A stretch of 26,331 nt of DNA from Desulfuromonadales bacterium (GCA_030614505.1 JAUWTX010000005.1:1-26331); one strand, 5' to 3'; shown: positions 16,346-23,237, numbered from the stretch's first letter. The notes: generated from the sequence alone by a model not told the origin. Translations and numbers: made by a program.

Positions 16346-16690
16346 ATGGAAAAATGTCCGGTTTGTAAAGAAATGACCCGCGGTAAGAACTGGTGTGACT
16401 CTTGCCATACGGTTTTTGTTTGTCCGGCGCCACGCTGTGAGGCCCCCAATCATCGTCGTGATGCCAAGGTCTGTGCAAAATGTGGGCTGATTTTTGAAGA
16501 CTACATCACCAACCGTAAGATGTACCGCAAGTGCCCAAAATGTAAAAAGAAGCAGGGCCTCTCCGACCCCCAATGCAAGTATTGCCGCTACTGGTTCAAT
16601 TGCCCGACTTGTGGGCACAAGGTGCCTTCCACCAGTATGTTTACCTGCCCTCGCTGCGCAACGAGCCTGCGCTTGGGGTTTGTAAACTAA
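16346..16690 (+). CDS. Small basic protein with four predicted zinc ribbons
   Basis: The 114-residue protein contains 16 cysteines in eight pairs: C4/C7, C17/C20, C26/C31, C43/C46, C63/C66, C77/C80, C86/C89 and C101/C104. All are CxxC except C26-PAPR-C31. That is enough for four treble-clef or zinc-ribbon sites, making most of the chain metal-bound modules joined by Lys/Arg-rich linkers (NRKMYRK, KKKQG). It could bind nucleic acid or act as a protein-protein adaptor; I cannot assign a function. The ATG has GAGGTG 6 bases upstream. The stretch between the rubrerythrin terminator and this gene contains a 9-base tandem repeat (GTAAACTC) but no clear promoter. It ends at a terminator shared with the convergent selenoprotein candidate. 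Confidence 0.85.
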   Translation: MEKCPVCKEMTRGKNWCDSCHTVFVCPAPRCEAPNHRRDAKVCAKCGLIFEDYITNRKMYRKCPKCKKKQGLSDPQCKYCRYWFNCPTCGHKVPSTSMFTCPRCATSLRLGFVN

Positions 16691-16696
16691 CAGAAA

Positions 16697-16728
16697 AAAA
16701 CGCCTCGGCTGTCTGGCCGAGGCGTTTT
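16697..16728. terminator. Bidirectional intrinsic terminator
   Basis: A 13-bp stem AAAACGCCTCGGC/GCCGAGGCGTTTT (16697-16709 with 16716-16728), loop TGTCTG. It is preceded by A's (a seven-T tract when read on the minus strand), so it serves both the zinc-ribbon gene (plus) and the small TGA-containing gene (minus). Confidence 0.94.
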
Positions 16729-16750
16729 GTGTTTTTATCCTAACAGTTGC

Positions 16751-16903
16751 TTATTTTTCTACCTCTTTGGTCTCTTCCTCCTCCCGCACGGGGAGTTCAC
16801 AGGCACCGGAAAGTCAGGTTTCGACTCCGAAGCGTGGCAGGATCCAGCGATTGAGAATGTACCAGACGGCAATAACGCCAACGAAAATAAGTAGAGACTT
16901 CAT
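16751..16903 (-). CDS. Candidate selenoprotein: 50-residue single-helix membrane protein with in-frame TGA (Sec30)
   Basis: Reading from ATG 16903, the frame gives MKSLLIFVGVIAVWYILNRW, then ILPRFGVET, then TGA at codon 30 (16814-16816), then LSGACELPVREEEETKEVEK and TAA (16751-16753). Read through, it is a 50-residue protein: a transmembrane helix (about 3-19), a short basic segment, U30-x4-C35, and a very acidic tail. Evidence that it is a gene: GAGAGG Shine-Dalgarno 5 bases before the ATG, a TTGCAC-17-TATATT promoter, and a terminator just after the TAA. Evidence that TGA is selenocysteine: the frame stays open to the terminator, a cysteine lies nearby, and a SECIS-like hairpin follows at the right distance. 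If TGA were a stop, the product would be a 29-residue peptide. The role is unknown; a membrane-anchored redox function is an inference. Confidence 0.7.
16774..16816 (-). promoter_or_regulatory. SECIS-like element following the in-frame TGA
   Basis: On the minus strand, 18 bases after the TGA, CTCCC (16791-16795) pairs with GGGAG (16781-16785) around the five-base loop CGTGC (16786-16790). The loop has G then T(U) at its second and third positions, 25 bases after the TGA. A lower helix TTCC/GGAA (16808-16811 with 16775-16778) can close it across an internal loop. Bacterial SECIS elements recognised by SelB typically have a loop G (often GU) 16-37 bases after UGA. The fit is by eye, not by folding software. 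Confidence 0.6.
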
Positions 16904-16931
16904 AATATCCTCTCAGATAGATCTAGGTTCC

Positions 16932-16960
16932 AATATATAGGAAAAACAAGGGGTGTGCAA
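16932..16960 (-). promoter_or_regulatory. Sigma70 promoter for the candidate selenoprotein
   Basis: On the minus strand TTGCAC (16955-16960), 17 bases, TATATT (16932-16937). The predicted start is near 16925, about 22 bases before the ATG, leaving just room for the ribosome site. Confidence 0.62.
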
Positions 16961-16991
16961 TGTTTTAATATTACGCGCGCCCAACAGGCAG

Positions 16992-17309
16992 CTAACCAGC
17001 AGAGATACTGGCAAAAACCAGCCCTGCACAGCCGGTGTTCTCGACGCCGTGGGAAATACCGGCAGGAGCAGAAAGTATGGTTCCCGGAGAGACCGGCAGT
17101 TTCTCTTGGTCAGCACTTAAGAAAAGGCCTTCACCCTCAAGAACAACCCAGACATGGTCGCCGGCATGCACGTGAGGATGGATGTGCTGGCCCGGCTTGA
17201 GGCACCAGAGTGTGGTGCGGGCGTGGGTGCATTCGGTTAGCACAACCTTGTTGGCCTTTTCCTCATTGTAGTTGATTTTGTCACGATAATCGAAGGATTG
17301 GATGGTCAT
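16992..17309 (-). CDS. Single-domain cupin protein
   Basis: This is a small one-cupin metal-binding protein; the substrate or sensed ligand is unknown. The 105-residue protein has cupin motif 1 at GQHIHPHVHAGDHVWVVLEGEG (H-x-H-x3-H pattern, with His where Glu is common) and motif 2 GTILSAPAGISHGVEN. I chose ATG 17309, since GGAGA lies 6 bases upstream; the frame runs to 17360 but the extra residues are not cupin-like. It lies upstream of, and in the same direction as, the candidate selenoprotein, but that gene has its own promoter. It is divergent from the DUF3313-like lipoprotein gene. No terminator is visible after its stop. Confidence 0.88.
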   Translation of the reverse strand: MTIQSFDYRDKINYNEEKANKVVLTECTHARTTLWCLKPGQHIHPHVHAGDHVWVVLEGEGLFLSADQEKLPVSPGTILSAPAGISHGVENTGCAGLVFASISAG

Positions 17310-17492
17310 TTTTTTCTCCGGGTAGTCTGGTCTGTAACTGTTTCCTGGTGAGGGCCTCATGATAAATGTAACGCAAAGGCATAAAGAGCGTAAAGGGGCA
17401 TAATAAAAAAGCTGGACAGGTTCCTGGATTTATCAATATCCTGAAAAGCCCGGGCCATTGAAAAACACTTTGTGTGGAGCAGGAGTTGTCGT

Positions 17493-18203
17493 ATGAATAT
17501 TCGGTTTTACGCTTTACTGTTGTTTGTCTTTATTCTCTGTACTGGCTGTACAGCACAAAAATTCACATCGAAAAAACCTGTGATGTTTGCTTCTTTTGAA
17601 GACTTCCGATTCGGTCCCAAGGGTGGTGTTGACCTGGTCTGGTCAACACCAAAAATCTCTGACGAGATATCACTCAGAACGGCCTTGCAGAAATATGACA
17701 GCTTTATTCTTGATCAGACGTTCGTTGTGGTTGACAGGGAGACAGCTGGCACTTTTGATGAGAAACAAATGCTGAAAATACCTCGACACATATTCAATGC
17801 AATGAAGAACAAGTTTGGTCGGTGGTTTAAGCTTGTTGATATCCAGACAGAAAACACCCTTCGCCTTAGTATCGCTTTCACCAACACTGAAAGTTCCGAG
17901 CCGTTCTTTGCAGAGACAGGAGGCCCCTTGCCCGTCAGTTCCAAGAGCTCAACTGTAACAAAAATAGTAGCGGATGAACATACCAAGAGTGGTAGTGTCA
18001 TGGTCGAATTGCTTGTCAGTGACGCCAGAACCAATGAGCCTCTTATCGCGACAATCGACAAACGCTTCGATAGTCAGGATCTCGGTACAATGATAGGGTC
18101 ACAGGATGTTGCGGAAGAAGCAATATCCTCGTGGGTCGGGCGTCTCTGGACAACTCTGCTTTACTGGAATTGGATACAAAACCGTACTGCTGCCTTACTC
18201 TAA
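17493..18203 (+). CDS. DUF3313-like lipoprotein
   Basis: This is a predicted lipoprotein of 236 residues. A signal peptide ends in an unusual lipobox (LCTGC), with lipidation at Cys19. The mature part resembles the DUF3313 family as I remember it: FGPKGGVDLVWSTP near the start, a conserved YDSFILDQTFVVV strand, a central LRLSIAFTNTESSEPFF, and a late SVMVELLVSDARTNEPLIATIDKR with a terminal helix containing AEEAISSWVGRLW. Function of the family is unknown. ATG 17493 has AGGAG 7 bases upstream; the frame extends to 17472 without need. The base composition looks AT-richer than the flanking housekeeping genes, which may hint at later acquisition. It is monocistronic, with a strong terminator after it. 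Confidence 0.72.
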   Translation: MNIRFYALLLFVFILCTGCTAQKFTSKKPVMFASFEDFRFGPKGGVDLVWSTPKISDEISLRTALQKYDSFILDQTFVVVDRETAGTFDEKQMLKIPRHIFNAMKNKFGRWFKLVDIQTENTLRLSIAFTNTESSEPFFAETGGPLPVSSKSSTVTKIVADEHTKSGSVMVELLVSDARTNEPLIATIDKRFDSQDLGTMIGSQDVAEEAISSWVGRLWTTLLYWNWIQNRTAALL

Positions 18204-18269
18204 AGAAACAGGAAGCTATTGAGAGGGTGTTGAGCAGCAGAACGTTGCGAAGAGATTGAGTTTTATAAC

Positions 18270-18306
18270 AACAAAGGGCCTCTCGATAAACGAGAGGCCC
18301 TTTGTT
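18270..18306. terminator. Bidirectional intrinsic terminator
   Basis: A perfect 16-bp stem AACAAAGGGCCTCTCG/CGAGAGGCCCTTTGTT (18270-18285 with 18291-18306) with a 5-base loop, between the lipoprotein gene (plus) and sfrA (minus). T-rich tracts on both sides are modest. Confidence 0.92.
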
Positions 18307-18323
18307 TCATCCCTTAAGTGTAC

Positions 18324-20876
18324 TCAGGCTTTGGTCGCAGTAACTGCAACGCAATTGCTGCCGCTTGGGGCAATCTGCTGAATATTCATATCGGCGAAGT
18401 TATCAGACGCAGCAAGGAGTCCAACCGGAACCATCTCGTGGATCATCACTTTGCCGCTAGCCGATCCGGCCGGGCCGGTGACCTTAAGCTTGCCGCCATC
18501 GACAACGCCGAGCTTGGCAGCATCCTCAGGATTGACAATGATAAGCCCTGCCGGAGCCAGTTCGTTGTTGGCTGCCGAATAGGTGGTCGTGGTGCCGAAC
18601 TGGAAGGGGCACTTGCCGACCAGCAGTTGCAGTTCCGTTGCTGCCGGAATCATCAATTCCGGTGTCGCTGCCAGTAGACTTTTCTCTGCAGGCGCATAGG
18701 CTTGTTTCCAGCAGAAGTTACGTAGATCAAGGTTCTGGCAGACATCGGCATAACCGCCGCAGAGATCCATCATCTCTTGACGTATGGCACCTTCACTCGG
18801 CTCTGGTTTGTCTGTCAGACGTGCAAAGAGATTACTCAAAATGGCGAGGTCGGGGCGCGCTTCACCGGGAGGCGCCACGGCGATTCTCAACTTGTTGACT
18901 CGCTGGTCAAGCGCGGTTACGCTACCGCGTTTTTCGGCGGAGGCCGCGCCAGGCAGGATAACAGTTGCCATGCGGGTCAGATCGCTGGACAGGATATCTT
19001 GAACCACCAGGATATCGAGCTTCTCCAGTGCTTTGCGCCAGCGGCCGCTTTCCGGGAACCCGACCAGCGGGTTGGTGCCAGCGAGGAAAAGAGCATGAAT
19101 GGTGCCCTGTTCGATGCCGGCCAGAATCCCTGCGGTGTCGGCGCCGCCCTCCGGCAGCGTGGTATGCCATGAAGCTGCAAACTTATCCTTGGCAGCAGTG
19201 TAATCCTGCAGACCGGGCAGAAACTCAGGAGCAACCCCTGCATCGATAAGCCCCTGCGTATTACCCTTGTCAACGATCGGGAAGAGTCCGCCACAATCAC
19301 CATTCAGGGCTCCACTGACCATGGCCAGATTGGCCAGGGCGGCGACGGCGGCCTCGGCTTGAGCCGAGCCCATGACATCGCGACCAAAGATGATTGCCAC
19401 AGAAGCAGCCTGGCCAAGATGGTCTGCGGCTGCCTCCAGATGCTCGCGGCTGACTCCGGTTGCAGCACATGCTGCATCGAGATCAAGATCCTTCAGGTAG
19501 GCTTCCAGTTCGTCGCGGTTACTGACGAAACGGTTGAGAAAATCATTGTCTGCCTGGCCCTTGTCGATCAGTAGTTTGGCCAGGGCCCCGGCCAGGTAGG
19601 CTTCGCTGCCAGCACGGTACTGTAGAAAACCTTCCGCTTGTCTGACCAGCTTGACCTGGCGCTGGTTGGCGACGATCAGTCGGGTATCATTTTTACGGGC
19701 AGCAAATTGCACTTGCCAGTTGAGTGCCGGAGATTCGGAGCGCAGGTCGGCACCAAAGACCAGAACTGCTTCCGCTTGACCGATGCGATCCAGGTGGTTG
19801 CTGGCACCACTCAGTTTGAGCTGTGCATTCAACACCTTGATGGCACGCAGGCTGCTGAAACGGGCTTCGGAATCGATGTTGTTGCTGCCGAGCCCGACGC
19901 GGAAGATCTTCTGAAAAAGATAGTTCTCTTCGTTGGTCAAGTGCGGTGAGGCCAGGCCGGCAATCGCTTGCCCACCCTGTTCATCACGCAGACGAGAGAA
20001 TTCAGTAACAACTTTGTCGATAGCGGCATCCCATGAACTGACCTGCTGGTCAATCAAAGGAGTTGTCAGACGCTGGTTGCTGTTTAGGTAGTCATGACCG
20101 AAAAAGCCGCCAACACAGAGGTTGCCGTCATTAACCGTGGTGCCGTCCTCTGAAGTCACACGCAGGATCTTGCCCTGCTTGCTGTGCATATCGACCTGAC
20201 ACTGGGCCGAGCAGAGGGTACAGACTGAAGGGGTTTTACGCAGTTCCCAAGGACGAGCCTTGAACTTGAAAGGTTTGGAAATCATGGTGCCGGTTGGGCA
20301 GACTTGTATGCAGTTGCCACAGAACTCGCACTTGTCGAGATCTTTATCGACAAACGCCTTGTCGCCCTTTTCATTGATGAACAGGGCGCTGGAACCGATC
20401 GTTTCGTGACAGGTCTTGACGCACTTCTCGCACATGATACAGCGATTGGGTACCTGTTGGATCAGCGGCCAGTTATCGATTGTTTCTGCATTGACGTCCT
20501 CTGTCCCGAAAGGCTGGCGAACGACATCGTGTGAATAGCAAACATCCTGCAGGTCGCATTCGCCACCGGCATCGCAGACCGGACAATCGAGAGGGTGGTT
20601 AATCAGCAGGAGTTCAACGATCTGACGCCGGATCTTGGTCAGTCTTTCCGACTGAGTCGTAATGACCATGCCATCGACTGCCCGGGTGTTGCAGGCAGTC
20701 ATTGTCTTGTCCGCACCCTCAACGTCTACTGCGCAGATGCGACAGGCACCGGTCGGGGACACTTTTTTCAGGTAACAGAGAGTCGGAATTTTGATGTTCA
20801 CTTTTTCCGCTGCATCGAGAATGGTTGACCCCGATGCAATCTGAACCTCTTTGCCGTCGATTTTAAGGTTGATCAT
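18324..20876 (-). CDS. sfrA: SfrA-like NuoG/molybdopterin-family iron-sulfur oxidoreductase subunit
   Basis: This resembles the large subunit of Geobacter SfrAB, a soluble NADPH-dependent oxidoreductase first described as an Fe(III) reductase and later linked to NADPH balance during acetate use. The 850-residue protein carries a NuoG-type N-terminus: [2Fe-2S] ligands C34, C45, C48, C62; the His94/C98/C101/C107 cluster; two [4Fe-4S] sets (C146, C149, C152, C156 and C183, C186, C189, C193); and a C219/C222/C226/C254 cluster opening a molybdopterin-oxidoreductase fold. Where formate dehydrogenases have Cys or Sec, it reads DSEARFSSLRAI, so it should not be a formate dehydrogenase. There is no Tat signal; it is cytoplasmic. 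ATG 20876 has AAGGG 8 bases upstream. It follows sfrB after 89 bases. A NuoG subunit of a complex I variant is the alternative. Confidence 0.85.
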   Translation of the reverse strand: MINLKIDGKEVQIASGSTILDAAEKVNIKIPTLCYLKKVSPTGACRICAVDVEGADKTMTACNTRAVDGMVITTQSERLTKIRRQIVELLLINHPLDCPVCDAGGECDLQDVCYSHDVVRQPFGTEDVNAETIDNWPLIQQVPNRCIMCEKCVKTCHETIGSSALFINEKGDKAFVDKDLDKCEFCGNCIQVCPTGTMISKPFKFKARPWELRKTPSVCTLCSAQCQVDMHSKQGKILRVTSEDGTTVNDGNLCVGGFFGHDYLNSNQRLTTPLIDQQVSSWDAAIDKVVTEFSRLRDEQGGQAIAGLASPHLTNEENYLFQKIFRVGLGSNNIDSEARFSSLRAIKVLNAQLKLSGASNHLDRIGQAEAVLVFGADLRSESPALNWQVQFAARKNDTRLIVANQRQVKLVRQAEGFLQYRAGSEAYLAGALAKLLIDKGQADNDFLNRFVSNRDELEAYLKDLDLDAACAATGVSREHLEAAADHLGQAASVAIIFGRDVMGSAQAEAAVAALANLAMVSGALNGDCGGLFPIVDKGNTQGLIDAGVAPEFLPGLQDYTAAKDKFAASWHTTLPEGGADTAGILAGIEQGTIHALFLAGTNPLVGFPESGRWRKALEKLDILVVQDILSSDLTRMATVILPGAASAEKRGSVTALDQRVNKLRIAVAPPGEARPDLAILSNLFARLTDKPEPSEGAIRQEMMDLCGGYADVCQNLDLRNFCWKQAYAPAEKSLLAATPELMIPAATELQLLVGKCPFQFGTTTTYSAANNELAPAGLIIVNPEDAAKLGVVDGGKLKVTGPAGSASGKVMIHEMVPVGLLAASDNFADMNIQQIAPSGSNCVAVTATKA

Positions 20877-20893
20877 CGAATCTGCCCTTTAAT

Positions 20894-20960
20894 CAATTTA
20901 TGTGTAAGTGTTTGCCGCCACTTGTATGCAAAGTATTGGCATTTATATGTAAGTCTTTGC
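20894..20960. repeat. Imperfect direct repeat in the sfrB-sfrA intergenic gap
   Basis: Two 22-base copies, at 20894-20915 and 20939-20960 (period 45), match at 18 positions; the shared core is ATTTAT-x-TGTAAGT-x-TTTGC. Between them, around 20926-20933, lies a shorter related block in inverted orientation (TGCAAAGT). Confidence 0.7.
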
Positions 20961-20965
20961 ACGGG

Positions 20966-22915
20966 TTAGCTGACAGCCAGCATGGCGACGCGGTAACAGC
21001 GCAAGCAACGTTCGGCCTCCCTGACCTCCTGACTTTCCGGCATGGCCAGTTCAATCTCCTCGTAGTTCTCGGCGCGCTCAGCTCCGTCTATCTTGGGCTG
21101 ATGTTCGCGATGCAGGCCACCGACGATGCCAAGGTTCTCTTCCTTGTCAAATACGCCAAGGTTGTTGACGATATCCTCCATGGCATCTTCTACGTCAAGG
21201 TAGGCTTTGCCTTCCATAAGATAGCGATGCATGGCCTTTGCTGCTCGTCGGCCGTGACCGACTGCAAGCACTACCGTCATGGCGCCGTATTCGCAGTCAC
21301 CACCAGCAAATACCCCTTCATTGTCGGTCATCATAGTCCCGCCCTTGGTGACAATACTGTTCCAGCGGGTTTGTTCGATACCGTAATCACCGTCCTCCAG
21401 GTAACTGAGGTCGGGATCCTGGCCGATCGCCGGGATGACCATGTCGCAGGGGATGACGTATTCGCTGCCGGGAACTTCCACCGGTCGACGGCGTCCCGAA
21501 TCATCGGGTTCGCCAAGTTCCATCTTGATAACTTCGACACCGACCACCGTGTTGTCTTCGACGATCAGGCGGGTCGGGTTGCGCAGGAACTCAAACTGGA
21601 CATTCTCTTCTTCAGCGTCATCAACCTCGTAGTACTCAGCCGGCATCTCTTTTCGCGTCCGGCGGTAGACCAGGATCGAGTCTTCGCAACCTTCGCGCAA
21701 AGCTACACGCACACAGTCGATGGCAGTGTTGCCGCCGCCGACGACGATAACACGCTTGGGCGTGACCATGCCTTCGCCCAGAGCGATGGCCCGCAGGTAA
21801 TGGATGCCGCCGGCCGAGAAGCCATCATAACCCTCGTCTTCCCCTTCAACACCCATCGGCTTCGATTTGAAAGCGCCGGTGCCGAGAAAGACCGCGTCGT
21901 ATTGTTCTTTGAGCTCACGCAGGGAGACATCGCGGCCGAGCTTGACGCCGTATTCGATCTCGACGCCGAGCGCAGTGATGATATCCGCTTCACGCTGCAT
22001 CAGCGGTCGCGACATACGGAAATCGGGAATACCGACGGCAACCGTGCCGCCCGGCTCGGAAAGCATGTCGATAATTTTGACCTTGTGGCCATCCAGTGCC
22101 AGATAGTAGGCGCAGGTCAGACCGGCGGGACCGGCGCCGACAACGATGATTTTCTTGCCGGTCGACTCCTTCGGTTTCATCGGTGGTTCCTGCACATGCA
22201 GCAACTCGTGATCGGCAGCCACCCGCTTAAGAACCATGATGCTGACCGGCTCATCGATCAAGGCACGGCGGCAAGCTGTTTCACAGGGATGCGGGCAGAC
22301 ACGACCACAGACCGCTGGAATCGGCATGTTGCGGCGAATAGTGCCGAGCGACTCGTCATGACGGTAATCCTTGATTTCCTCGATATAGGCCGGGATATCA
22401 ATGTGTGCCGGGCAGCGATCCATGCAGGGCGCAGTCAGCTTGTCGCGATAGGCCTTGGCCTGCTTGCTTTTACGCTCTCCACGCAGATAGGCCAGATAGT
22501 CATCACGAAAATGCTTGACAGTATCGAGAACCGGTTTGGCGGCTGTCATGCAGAGGGTGCATTTGCAGTTTTCAAGCAAATCGCCCATTTCGTTCAGAGT
22601 GTCCAGATCGTTTTCGTCGCCGTGTCCGGCAATGATGCGTGCCAGGGTGTCCATCATAACCCGTGTGCCACGTTTACCGGGGGTGCATTTGGCACAACAG
22701 TACTTCTCTTGAACACGCTTCATATACTCAGCGGCCATGGTGACAATATCGACATCTTTGTCCAGGACGATGATTCCGTCCCAGCCCATAAAAGCGCCTA
22801 CGTGGCCCTCTTCAAGATAGTTTTCCGGCAGCTTAAAGACTGCTGCTTCCGGTTCACCACCCTGTCGATTGTCAATTACCTTGCCGCCCCAGCTGGAAAA
22901 AACCATTTCAGCCAA
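20966..22915 (-). CDS. sfrB: SfrB-like NuoF/GltD fusion: NADPH- and FAD-binding oxidoreductase subunit
   Basis: This resembles the small subunit of Geobacter SfrAB and would take electrons from NADPH through FAD to the iron-sulfur clusters of SfrA. The 649-residue protein has three parts: a NuoF-like C-terminal cluster region (about 40-145; C73, C74, C77, then C117, C119, C122); a GltD-type double [4Fe-4S] domain (C164, C168, C203, C207, C211, C215); and the two-dinucleotide-fold flavoprotein of glutamate synthase small subunits, with FAD motif GAGPAG (260-265) and NADPH motif GGGNTA (393-398) followed by YRRTRKEMPA. It ends with another C-x2-C (CLRCYR). The start is TTG 22915, chosen because GGGAGG sits 6 bases upstream. 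No FMN/NADH-binding domain of true NuoF is present. Confidence 0.87.
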   Translation of the reverse strand: MAEMVFSSWGGKVIDNRQGGEPEAAVFKLPENYLEEGHVGAFMGWDGIIVLDKDVDIVTMAAEYMKRVQEKYCCAKCTPGKRGTRVMMDTLARIIAGHGDENDLDTLNEMGDLLENCKCTLCMTAAKPVLDTVKHFRDDYLAYLRGERKSKQAKAYRDKLTAPCMDRCPAHIDIPAYIEEIKDYRHDESLGTIRRNMPIPAVCGRVCPHPCETACRRALIDEPVSIMVLKRVAADHELLHVQEPPMKPKESTGKKIIVVGAGPAGLTCAYYLALDGHKVKIIDMLSEPGGTVAVGIPDFRMSRPLMQREADIITALGVEIEYGVKLGRDVSLRELKEQYDAVFLGTGAFKSKPMGVEGEDEGYDGFSAGGIHYLRAIALGEGMVTPKRVIVVGGGNTAIDCVRVALREGCEDSILVYRRTRKEMPAEYYEVDDAEEENVQFEFLRNPTRLIVEDNTVVGVEVIKMELGEPDDSGRRRPVEVPGSEYVIPCDMVIPAIGQDPDLSYLEDGDYGIEQTRWNSIVTKGGTMMTDNEGVFAGGDCEYGAMTVVLAVGHGRRAAKAMHRYLMEGKAYLDVEDAMEDIVNNLGVFDKEENLGIVGGLHREHQPKIDGAERAENYEEIELAMPESQEVREAERCLRCYRVAMLAVS

Positions 22916-22921
22916 GTTGAA

Positions 22922-22927
22922 CCTCCC
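22922..22927 (-). promoter_or_regulatory. Ribosome binding site deciding a TTG start for sfrB
   Basis: GGGAGG on the minus strand ends 6 bases before TTG 22915. The next candidate, ATG 22906, would be 15 bases away, so TTG is the better start. Confidence 0.7.
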
Positions 22928-22962
22928 ATTTCGGTCAGCTTTTCGACACTAAGAACTACAGC

Positions 22963-22982
22963 AAAAAAGCGCCTCAGCGCTT
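22963..22982 (-). terminator. Terminator-like hairpin in the sfrB leader
   Basis: On the minus strand AAGCGC-TGAG-GCGCTT is a 6-bp stem with a 4-base loop, followed at once by a run of six T's that overlaps the stem end. It lies between the candidate promoter and the sfrB ribosome site, so it is either a leader attenuator or the terminator of transcripts coming from upstream. Confidence 0.5.
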
Positions 22983-23026
22983 GATTGTCGCAGTATGTGT
23001 CTTAATGTTTCGTTCTACTCACAGAT

Positions 23027-23089
23027 TGTATACAGTATGCAGCTAAATACCACAAGGATACCGGGGAAATCAAGGGAAAATTGTGGTAT
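23027..23089 (-). promoter_or_regulatory. Candidate sfrBA promoter with palindrome and 9-bp inverted repeat
   Basis: On the minus strand TTGTGG (23050-23055), 17 bases, TATACA (23027-23032). The -10 lies in a perfect palindrome TGTATACA (23027-23034). The -35 lies in one arm of a perfect 9-bp inverted repeat, ATACCACAA (23047-23055) and TTGTGGTAT (23081-23089), 25 bases apart. Both could be regulator sites. The rest of the 318-base gap before 23234 holds the leader hairpin and a tandem repeat, but no gene that I can support. Confidence 0.4.
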
Positions 23090-23189
23090 GACCGCTGCTG
23101 TCACCGGGGTTTCCCAAGGGATAGGCCAAGCCATTTTCAGCCGACCTCAGAATTCAGCTGCAAGCATGGTTTCTCAACCCGAAGCTTTA

Positions 23190-23237
23190 CATAACCGATC
23201 AACCCGGACTCAGCATAATCGATTAACCCAGACTCAA
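23190..23237. repeat. Tandem 24-bp repeat at the stop codon of the lipoprotein gene
   Basis: Two adjacent 24-base units (23190-23213 and 23214-23237) match at 20 positions; all four differences are transitions (C/T or G/A). The shared frame is CATAA-x-CGAT-x-AACCC-x-GACTCA. The second unit contains the TGA stop of the minus-strand lipoprotein gene. A weaker third unit may lie at 23165-23189 (CATGGTTTCTCAACCCGAAG). Confidence 0.75.

Noticed and set aside
16259..16618. 119-codon minus-strand frame opposite the zinc-ribbon gene
   Set aside because: Antisense to a gene with a strong cysteine-pair pattern; no ribosome site or domain.
18324..20876. Formate dehydrogenase alpha subunit
   Set aside because: The expected catalytic Cys/Sec is replaced in DSEARFSSLRAI and the partner is an NADPH/FAD GltD-type subunit, which fits SfrA better.
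20900..22984. A 694-codon open frame on the plus strand opposite sfrB
   Set aside because: It is exactly antisense to sfrB, whose protein has clear NuoF, GltD, FAD and NADPH motifs and a good ribosome site. The antisense translation is His/Ala/Phe-rich with no recognisable domain. Long antisense frames are common opposite GC-rich genes with biased codon use.
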